This document shows positions 55,101 to 64,000 of a stretch of DNA of 64,000 nucleotides, piece after piece; the first letter of the stretch is position 1, and each line of letters starts with the position of its first letter. Position numbers and translations under genes: made by a program. The stretch lies in the NCBI RefSeq assembly GCF_029227915.1, contig NC_079886.1:15910501-15974500 (forward strand), read 5' to 3'. Below the pieces are notes generated by a model. It saw only the letters and a program-made list of their open reading frames with translations. It searched no databases and was not told the origin of the DNA. The stretch is from Hydractinia symbiolongicarpus. Taxonomy: Eukaryota > Cnidaria > Hydrozoa > Anthoathecata > Hydractiniidae.

Positions 55101-58100
55101 TAGCATTTCTCTCTTTTCTCAATGCCACTTTTTTTGTGGTGAGAATCCGCGTTATCGGGATGTTCGGGGCAATGACACACCTGATGTTTGGGGCAATGAC
55201 ACATCTGCACTAACGGGCCACTGCATACACTTCCGATCTCTGCATACGCGTTGGTTTTAGCTTCAGGAGGAGGAGGAGGAGGGGGAGGAGGGGGAGGAGG
55301 AGAGGGGGGAGGTGAAAGCGGAGGAAGTGACACATGATGTACAACAGGTTCATGAATATAATGGTGCTCTGTTGTAACATCACCGGGATATACATGATAA
55401 GAAGGTTCTGCATATTCTTGCTGAAGTGGTCCAAGATCTTCAACACCAGGGTGAGATGGGCCTAAAGCATCTGCATTGGAGTTCATTGGAGAATCTAAAT
55501 CTGGTCGTATTGCACTAATTCGAGAATCGGAAACAAATGAAGGCGATGATGACATCCCCATCATATCACTTAAAGAAGATCCCTCCATGTTATCCATCAT
55601 GTCCCTTTGATGAAGTGCTTTAAAATTTTTCAGAGCGGTAAACAAACTCTCCTGTCTGCCAATTCTTGGATTCAAAACTTCAGGATGGCGTAAAGGATCA
55701 ACTTCGCCTTTACCATAGTACACATGCTCATTCACCTTGCTAGAGTCGCCTAAATCCCTCCCCTTCAACTCCTCGTCACCAGCAAATTGTTCAGACATTG
55801 ATTTATCAGTGGAAGACGATCCTTGAAGTGCAAAGGGATCCAAAGGAAACGGATTTTCTGTTTTATCATCATTACGCGAGTCAATGTTGCTTTGCAAAGG
55901 TACTATTTTTCCAACTAGAACTTCTCTTTCCGCTGGCTGCTTCTCATCGTCGAAAATTCTATCTATTTTATCTTTATGTTCAAAACTTTTGTCTCTTAAA
56001 GAATGTCCTTTTTCATCCTTGCTGAAAGTAGAATAAGTATCAAAGGATTTAGGCATGGCTCTGTCTTCCTCATCAGTGAGTAGGTTTTCTGTAGAGAGAG
56101 GAACAATCTTTCCAACTAACATGTCACGAGACTGTGTTCGTTCCGACATCTTATCTTCTGCCGGTATTGACACATCTTGAACAACTTGCGGCATTCCATT
56201 GATTGGTGGGGTGATCATTTGATAAGAATGCTCGAAATTTTTTGAAAATCGAGTAAATGGATCAAATGAAGAAAATTCAGATACATCCTAAGAAAATAAA
56301 CAGGAAATATTATTATTATTACTTTTAAGCTCGTGTTTCTTGTATGTTTAGAAAATTGAAAATGTGTATTTAACCATCTGAAAGTGATGTTTGGTTGAAA
56401 TTTTAACTGACACGTTTTGAGCATTTTAAATTCTTACTCAGTGCTCCTTAAGCATTTCCTCTTCTTAAACTTGGAAGACAAATTGTAACTAAAAACTAAT
56501 GTATCGATTAAATCCTAGCTAAAAGACTTGCTCTTGAGTTGTAAGCAAAAGTTAACAACAACAAGTTACAACAAGAAACTTTTGTCATAAGTTTGTTTAG
56601 AAAAAATATTGTTTTAAGTTATAAAACTCTCCCTCTCCTGTTTTATGCTTTGTCAGTTAAATAAGCGCCTTCTTCAAATGAGCAGCCGATCTAAAGTATC
56701 AGCGCAATTTAACCAGTACAGTACCATATTTATAAGTAGTCATTATTTAAGACAAACAAAACCAGGAAAAAAAATCACACTTTGTTGCATAGGAGATTCG
56801 TTTATGTAGTCTGTAATTATAATGTTTTTATGAGATAGCATTTACCTGGCGAAAATCTTGATGTCTGTTGTAGTTTATCAACAAATCAGAAAGTCTTCTA
56901 AACAGAGAATCTTTTCTTGTGGCGTTTATATTTTTATATTTCGTCTTACACGCTTTTCCTTCTCTTTTGCAGTTTATATATTTAAACGCGGAATTCCAGA
57001 ACTGTTTTTTTTCGTCTTTTTTTAAGCCTTTAGTTTCATTCCCTACCAAAGCCATGGCTTCATCCCAAAATGTTGAATTATGGGTTATCTTACTAACGTG
57101 TTTAAGAAAGCTGTTTAAATAATCCTGGTAAGTGTGACCAGACTTAATAAGGTGGCGCTGTTTGTGATGCTTGACAAATTCATTAAATGAGTCAACTAGA
57201 TTAACAGATTTGTTCGCTGTTTTTCTTCCATTATTTTTAAACATCTTAGCTTCTCCTGTACCTTTTACATAATTCTTAGATTGCGTGGGAGAATGGAAAT
57301 CAACCTGTCCTTGTGTCGCTTTCTTTGTCCACCAATAATTGTTGGGTGTCTGTAACTGCGGGATCATTTTAGGTTCTCCAATGTTTGGTGGGCTTTTTAC
57401 TCCTTTAGGCAGGGACAATGTCCTACTAAGTTGAACGGTTACGTCATCAGAACCAACATCAATCACCTTGACGCCAGGGAATGCATTGTTTTTCATTACA
57501 TTGTTGTCATTGACTTTTACTTCACGAGGTTTTGAATTTATCGGAAAGTATGAAGATACATCAGACTTTTGAACTGTTGCAGTTGGTGTTTTTTGTGCAG
57601 TAATTTTCTGTCCAAATGCGTTATACGCTTCTTTATTAATGCCACTAGGCGATGCCAATATTTTACCTACATTGTAAGGATAATTTGCAATATTTTCAAC
57701 TGTGTCTAGCTGGATACCATTTGGTCGATTACCAAAGAATTCAGTCTGCTTAGAATTATTATTTGCTCTATATTTTGATATGTAATTATTCCACCATATT
57801 TTCTTGATATTAGTTGGATTTGTTTGTCTATCTTTAATGTTATTGTGGTCTTGAATTCTCTGTTGTGCGGGTGGTGGTTTATATTTGCTGTTTTGGGGGT
57901 TTAAAACAGGGACGAGAACCTGAGTTCTCTGCTGTGAAGTCAGCGGTTTATATTTGTAGTAGCTGTCCTGTATTTTTGGCTGAAATTCATTTCTTGCATT
58001 AGATCGGGTAGATTGCGACAGTAAGTTACTAAATAAAACTCGTACGTCCGGTTGATGTAATATTTTTTGCTGCTGTTTCCAGTCTATGTACCCTCGTTTT

Positions 58101-58333
58101 GTCTTTCTAGCCTCGGAGTGGGATCGATTTTTTAAGTAAAATCCACTGCTATCAACAGAATGTCTTTTTTGAATAATTTTATGCTTGCGGTTTAAATTCT
58201 CCCTTGAATTAAACAACGATCGACTGTGAGCATGCCACAAACGATAAGGTTCAACTGTTTCGTTTACGAAGAGTAAAATAGAAAGCAATGTTATATTTCC
58301 AAAAGCGTTGCTCCACATTTTCTTAACCAACAT
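52136..58333 (-). CDS. N3: very large secreted disordered proline- and threonine-rich protein
   Basis: Two exons, 58333-56846 and 56287-52136, join in phase 0 (CAG-GTAAAT donor; TTTTCTTAG acceptor) to about 1879 aa; unspliced, exon 1 would stop five codons later. A signal peptide starts at Met1 or Met6 (ITLLSILLF). Exon 1 product is basic, with YKPPPAQQR-like repeats, many N-glycosylation sites and one Cys pair near its end. Exon 2 product is acidic and disordered: two LVGKIVPL motifs (about 553 and 620), polyproline (820-837), a His/Cys cluster (852-892, MCHCPKHQVCHCPEHP), a Thr-rich mucin-like block (about 1092-1136), an acidic DDEGSGLE site with Ser1531 fit for glycosaminoglycan attachment, and 37-aa repeats (about 1660-1780). 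No known domain. Composition and position suggest a nematocyst matrix or other extracellular glycoprotein, but no minicollagen CRD is present, so that role is only an inference. It is transcribed towards N2. Confidence 0.7.
52500..52735 (-). repeat. in-frame 111-bp tandem repeat in N3
   Basis: Two nearly identical 111-bp units and flanking partial, more diverged units encode RNGLIKDAEVNDKNYAEAN-type 37-residue repeats. The spacing is exactly 111 bases (TTCTTCCATTGACATG at 52513 and 52624). Near-identity suggests recent duplication or gene conversion. Confidence 0.85.
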
Positions 58334-60043
58334 AAAAATGTCGTTTTTGCAGAATTCGTCATAATAATTATTAAATGCAAAGTTTATCTTATCTAGTTTA
58401 TTTGTGGAAGCGCAGAATAACTAAACTGTGCTCAAAGTGAACAAACGTTTTCTATCAGTCACGGTTCGCTCGTTTTAATGATTTATTTATGTATACAAAT
58501 CACCATTATGCTCTGATTAAAGAATCTTTCTTACAAACCCTGGGTTCCTGTTAAATCATGTTAAAATAAAAACGATTAATTTCTATCATGGCATTTCCGC
58601 GAAGTTGGAACTACGGTTAATTTGGGCTTGAAATTTTTCTTCAACGAAATTTTGATGGTATTGGCGAAATGTGATTGAACGGAAAGCGAAAGACGGATGA
58701 AGAAAAAACTGTTGGAACGACAACATTAGATAACATTAGGTTTTAGCAATAACAACCATGAACAAAGATAAAAAGAAAGCCACTCGTCACCAGTACTAAA
58801 ACAGAAAAATACTTTTTTAAATCAATAAGAAAAAAAATCGACAGACGTAAAGAAATAAGAAAAAGAAAATTGTGAGCATTTAATTTTGCGGACATTTGTT
58901 TTTCTTTCCGCCAAAATGTCAAACTATAAATTTAATTTTGGTCTGAAATGTTGTGAGTTAGTAGAGCATGGCTTGATAACTGGCTACCTATGCGAATAAC
59001 GAAACAAGCAAAGATAACATAGCTTTGAAGGACTCTCAAGTTATTTTTATTAAACACAATATTTTTGCGTATTAGAAAAAATGTTTTGTTTATGTTTTTT
59101 AAAATATTTATTTCTTCTGATCTCATTTGCTGAACTTGTGAGGAATTTCAGGCATTTTGTTTTCAATTACGCCAAACTATATTGTTTTACGCTTCGCCTA
59201 ATGTTCATAAATAAGAAAATCAAATCAAAAACAAACCACTTTGCATCTAAGAACATTGGTAAAAATTGAAAAAGCTGATTATATGGTTCTTCTCTCTTTG
59301 TTGTTTAAAGGTTTGGGCCGAAGTCCAGTTTTCTTATCGACCACGTGAAGGCGGTCAATTTCAACCAACCACGTGCGAGAATCTGAAGTTCAAATCTTGT
59401 CAGCATAGACCAATTACTACGGCGGTTCAAGTGTCACCTTAGTAACGAAATAACCATAGTTCTGTATGTCCCGTACCCCCTTTGAACTTTTATGTTTCAA
59501 CATTTATGTTTGCAAAGAAATGCTTTAATGTGTATACTATTATTATTATTATTATACACGTGACTACTAAATAAAGCAATATTACTTATCCGTCACTCAT
59601 TCATGAATGCGTGGAAAACGGAAAAAGTGGCGAGTCGACAGAGTAAAGTGGCGAGTCGACTGGAAGTTTAGCTATCTTCCTATTTTATTTTACTGTTCTA
59701 AACATTTTAAATTCTGGGCGATCATCTTTGTTGTATTATTATTAAATTAATATTATTAAAAGACTATATTCTGGCATATCCATATACAAATATACATAGC
59801 TCTTCATCCAGAAAATTTTAAACAAGGAGATTAATAAAATTTAAAATATATGTATATATATACATTATGCTTACACTAAAAGAAATTTCTAATATATATT
59901 AAAAAAAATACTAATAATAATATTGTTAAAAGAAACGGACGAGAAAACAAAAACAAAAACAAAGACACAGAAGAGAAAGTGCGCGATTTGAGTAAGGAAA
60001 AGTCAATTAACGCATAACAACAGAATGATCCACAAAAGTTTAC
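58334..60043. other. upstream of N3, no other gene
   Basis: AT-rich promoter side of N3; no clear TATA box was found. A small tandem duplication of AAGTGGCGAGTCGAC lies at about 59626-59660. The frames at 58932-59126 and 59081-59269 have no support. Confidence 0.5.
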
Positions 60044-60241
60044 TTAAATTTCTTTCAGTAAAAATAATTTTGTCTCTCTTTTAAATGTTATCAGCTTTTT
60101 AATCGAGCGAATGTCTTTAGGAAGTCGATTGAAAGTCGTAGTTGTTACATCTTCGAAAGTGTTTTTGCGAAGTGATGTCTTTAATCGAATTTCGTCAGCA
60201 TTTCGAAGAGTTCTTTTGTGAACAACAATTTCATTTTTCAA
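60044..60241 (-). mobile_element. LINE ORF2 C-terminal fragment
   Basis: The minus-strand frame reads HKRTLRNADEIRLKTSLRK, then TTTTFNRLPKDIRSIKKL and FKRETKLFLL, the conserved final region of non-LTR retrotransposon ORF2 proteins (TFN-LP-IR block). It has no RT core nearby, so it is a 5'-truncated insertion. It is a different copy from the one at 21400-21925. Confidence 0.7.
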
Positions 60242-61505
60242 ATACTTTGGCCAATTATTCTGATGAACACTTTGTATCTTATGCCAAACTGTCTGACCTT
60301 TTTTAATTTCCCGTGCATTACATCCCTTTACATCCCTTGTGTCGATTTATTGTACAGCTATCAAACTTATAACTCTACTAAATTTATCAGTGGTTTCTTT
60401 TTTTAAATGTTCCATATTAAAAAACAGTGTTGTTCGACTTTGCCAAGAAGACTCCTGGTGTACATTTAAAACATGTGGAAAATACTCAATCATTTTATCA
60501 GTTGTCGAACGTTTTGCCCTGTCGATGCAATTTATTAGGCTAAAAAGTGCTTATCCCAGATCTTATTTTCGTCAAAGAAAGAAATATTATAGGTCTTATA
60601 TTTTCAAATAAAAGATTAATTACATTCGGTTGGTTCTCTTCTTTCAATGGTGCAAGCGCTGGTAGGTAGGCGAGTTAAGTGAAAAAGCAGAAAAATATGG
60701 GAGCGTGAGATTTATTTGCACTATGTTTCACATATTACATTCTAATTCAAGTTTTTTTTATTACTTTTTGGATATTAAATAGAAAGTTAAGATCCTTTAT
60801 TCGTTTTCCCAATTATGCCTTAACTTAAACCACATGTTTTGGCTGCGATTACAAAGAGAATGATACGTATCAGTGGAAAGAAGATAAGTTTTTTGGTAAA
60901 CACTGAAATAAATGGCAAATAGTAGGCACTTGACAAAAAGGTGCAACGCGCTGACTTTTTGAGACTTTCAGTTTGTGTATTCTTGCGCGTGTGTTATCAA
61001 AAAAAGATAATGACAATGGAAGGGAGTTATGGTGATATTTTTCTCACGAGCAAAGTGGATTTGGAAACCTCGTCCACCTTATCATGAAAAAACAGGAAGC
61101 TGAAGATAAAGTAAAGGATGTTTTAACAATTATGTTGTAATTATAAAGTTGCATACAAATGAAAAACAATCAGCCATATTTAGCCTTGTGGGCAACAAAA
61201 ACACAAAAAACTGGCAACCTTAAATCTCTTAAGTAAGAAGTAAAACATATTATGATTTCGTTCTCCTTCCTCCAAAGATTTTGTTAACTCAACTTGCCAT
61301 ACACAGAATAAAATTGCAGCTATAAGTTCTTGCTTATTCAGAGCTTTCTCTGTGATGTCAGCAAAAGCTTGACATTATTTTATTTCTAAGTCGAATTTTA
61401 ACATTCTGTTCAAAGTTTCTGGTAACGAAAAGTAATTAAACATATTTTTCCGTTTTAACACAATTCGGATAAGAAAGGAAAAAATTGACCGAAAATTCGT
61501 TTTTC

Positions 61506-61587
61506 CCGATTTTCGGGTAAAATCCGAAAAATCAGTCTTTACATCAGTGTGTAAAGACTGATTTTTCGGATTTTACCCGAAAATCGG
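61506..61587. repeat. perfect 38-bp inverted repeat with 6-base loop
   Basis: The left arm 61506-61543 (starting CCGATTTTCGGGTAAAATCC) and the right arm 61550-61587 are exact reverse complements, separated by TCAGTG. It would form a very stable cruciform, or a long hairpin if transcribed. No terminal repeat plus target duplication was recognised, so it is not clearly a MITE. Confidence 0.9.
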
Positions 61588-63095
61588 TGCCATTGATGAA
61601 ATAAAGTTTCAAGTTCTATGTGGATAATTCTAACAAGCCCGGTGGCAAAAAAACCCTTGGTACAGCCTGGTGAGTTCTGCAATGCGATTGGTTTACATCC
61701 AATATAGATAATTTATTCACGCGCCATAATATATGCAATGATTTGGCGGATTTTGTTACAAAAACATTAAAAGATAAGAGGATTCCTGACTATCAGAATT
61801 CTTTTTATGAAAGATGTTATTTTGGCAGATTTCCATTGTTGATATTTGAAATGAAAATAAAGGTTCCTTTTAAAACTTTGTAAAAAAAAAAGACTTTTGG
61901 CGATTTAGCTGGTGAGAAAAGACAGTTAACATTACATTAGAAGTCGTAATAAGCCATCATTTTTGTTAATTTTTTTACTTAAAAAACAAGTGCTCTTCCA
62001 GAAGAAGTGTAGTTTTAGTCAGACGAGCTAAATACATCTTCCAATTTTAAACAACTGATTTGATCTGATGTTTGAATTTTGTTAGTCAGTCTGTGATGTA
62101 TAGCTAGCTAGCAGAGACATCACACTTGTGCAAAATTTAGCCACACCAGTCACATGTAAGCTAGATACAAAATTGCACGTTTCGAAACAAAATCTGTGTC
62201 TGAAAACACCACCGTGACCCTTCAGATCATGTTCATCAGTAGTGAATTTATCATGCTCAAGCAAATTATATTGCTGTTTAAACGCAGTATATATTGCTTC
62301 TGGGAAGACTTTCACCATAGTTCAACTGAAAAAGTTACTAGCTGAGGGAAGGGAAGGCATCGTAGCGTAGCGTATATATCAGGACTGAAGGTTACTAAGC
62401 AAGATGCATAATATTGGCCCAATTTCAAACCTAGTATTATCAATTGGATTCTTTATAAAAAATTATTTAGCCAACATTTTTAAGACGCTAAAAACATATT
62501 TTATGCGTAGCTAGCTAGCTACCTAGCTAAGCTACCTTTGGTTTTGTTTCCTTATCGATTATATAAATAGCAAGATGCCGCAATCTAAGACTTGCACTTT
62601 CTCCCATAGAGGTACTAGACTTGTAAAGTATAAAGGCTAGCCAGCTAAATTAAGCTGAGTTGAGGTCCTAGTTTGAAATATATAATTTAAGGCAAAGCCA
62701 AACCATTTTTGAGATAGCATTGAAGAAAACACCAACATTTTAGAAAATAACGATTTCTATCACGTCCATCCGACATCATTCTTGTATTGATATCTATTCT
62801 TATTACAAGTTAGTATATAAAAAAGTTTTACATGTTCTAAAAACGTTATATGCTTGTTCAATTTTTGATAGTTTCATTATTGCCAAATATATATGGAAGG
62901 AATTCTATTTCATATTGATTTATCAAATTGTTCATACGACATCATTTGAATTTACATTCAACATCATTTGAATTTACAGATCCTACTATTAAGAAGTAGA
63001 GACGGAAAGTCCGTAAGAAAGTTGTTGTTGTTGTAACCTCAGTTGTGTAGTAATTATATAATACTAAGTATATTGGGATTTTTAAATACGTACGG

Positions 63096-63212
63096 ATACC
63101 GAAGATGACTCCACTCAAACTGAAAATAAGAGTCGTATTGTCTACGCAATCTCTTCCAGATATAGGACGCTATTTGAGAAATAAATTTAGTAAGTGGAGT
63201 CATCTTCGGTAT
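63096..63212. repeat. 20-bp inverted repeat spanning 117 bp
   Basis: ATACCGAAGATGACTCCACT at 63096-63115 is the exact reverse complement of 63193-63212. The 77-base middle has no frame. It could be a tiny fold-back element. Confidence 0.75.
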
Positions 63213-64000
63213 TCTCTATCTTTAATCACCACAAAACTGCAAGATTCATAAGTTTTATTGTTTTTAGAGGAGCTAAACTGTCTCTTTTGCAATGGATATA
63301 TGATTAAAGAGTGTAAACGAAAAACGAGATTTGAAAATAGGAGATTTGTTGGAAACATCTGGAGTATAGAACTCCCTCCCATATCACATGTAAGCTAAAA
63401 TTTATTCTTGATTTAACAATAACGTAAATATCGCGCGTATTAATAATTTATTTTTTGTGTCGAAGAAAAATTTAACGAAGGAAAGAAAAAAAAATTGTAG
63501 AAACGTTTTTCATGTATTATTAACAACAAGAATTGAAACCATCTGCCATTTTTAGTGTGTTCGTGCTCATCCACAAGAAGTTAAAAAAGGTTATGTACAC
63601 TACGCGATAGTATTAAACCGAAATATTAAAAATAAAAAATAAACTGAACACTGTAGGAGAATAAGACCAATAAGAAAAGATCATACGAACAGCGAAAGAT
63701 ATTTCACATTCCAAGGTAATAAAATTAATGTTTTCATTTTGATATTTGATATTAAAGCAACTGTATATCAAAATTCATTGTATTGTGTCCTATTTACATC
63801 ACTAATGTCCACCTGAAATATATGTACAAAAATGTGGTAGGAAGGTGTCATCATCCATCATTTTTTTATAAAAACCCTGGTAAAACACGTCTTACCATTC
63901 ATTTTTCCTACATACTAAACCTTAACTTTTGCGCTCAACTAAAAACAAGTTTTGAATCATTAGATAACTCATTGATAATGTCAAGTAGCTCCACAAGAAT

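Larger units (their letters stand above)
60242..64000. other. gene-poor right end of the window
   Basis: No supported gene; frames such as 60339-60611, 62082-62318 and 63200-63382 have no domain. It contains the inverted repeats listed separately and CTAG-rich stretches at 62100-62112 and 62506-62530. Confidence 0.5.

Overview
The window looks like nuclear DNA of a cnidarian, most likely a hydrozoan. It is AT-rich (about one third GC by eye), has long gene-poor stretches with several decayed transposon families, and carries two spliced genes that encode the cysteine-rich domain (CRD, C-x3-C-x3-C-x3-C-x3-CC) known from minicollagens and NOWA of the nematocyst (stinging organelle). That domain is essentially cnidarian-specific, so it sets the assignment. 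The species cannot be told from the sequence.

Region 1 (about 2.5-24.5 kb) holds three intronless Shaker-type voltage-gated K+ channel genes: a head-to-head pair (Kv-A at 2509-3591 on -, Kv-B at 6182-7309 on +) and a third copy (Kv-C at 23385-24485 on +). All three have a T1 domain directly at the N-terminus, six membrane segments, a GYGD filter and a very short C-terminus. All share a changed S6 gate (PVLS in place of PVPV). Kv-B also has Pro where Shaker channels have the Thr just before the filter. Between them lie a 97-bp higher-order minisatellite, a Penelope-like element remnant, a dead piggyBac element with terminal repeats, and a LINE fragment.

Region 2 (27.7-58.3 kb) holds three large secreted-protein genes and one small intronless gene. 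Gene N1 (27671-30605, +; 3 exons, about 823 aa) has a signal peptide, an acidic Ser-Gly repeat that looks like a glycosaminoglycan attachment site, a Lys-rich and Asp-rich segment, and four minicollagen-type CRDs separated by an Ala/Pro/Gln-rich linker. Gene N2 (41406-47002, +; 8 exons, about 684 aa) has a signal peptide, a ShKT domain, a Lys/Glu-rich segment and seven CRDs with polyproline runs. Gene N3 (58333-52136, -; 2 exons, about 1879 aa) is a disordered secreted protein with polyproline, a Thr-rich mucin-like block, a small His/Cys cluster and internal repeats. A FAM181-like gene (33379-32693, -) sits between N1 and N2. A decayed partial copy of the N1 Lys-rich exon lies just downstream of N1, so the locus once held another N1-like paralogue.

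N1 and N2 very probably encode nematocyst capsule wall or matrix components: the CRDs would be disulfide-crosslinked with minicollagens during capsule hardening, and polyproline and chondroitin-type chains fit that material. N3 is a weaker candidate, based on composition and position. Mobile elements in this half include pogo-like MITEs (24815-25368, 36641-37220, 42813-43243), a non-autonomous hAT (25780-26693), a tRNA-derived SINE (48743-49045), a LINE tail (60044-60241) and a perfect 38-bp inverted repeat (61506-61587). All exon boundaries were inferred by eye from GT/AG sites, reading phase and domain continuity.
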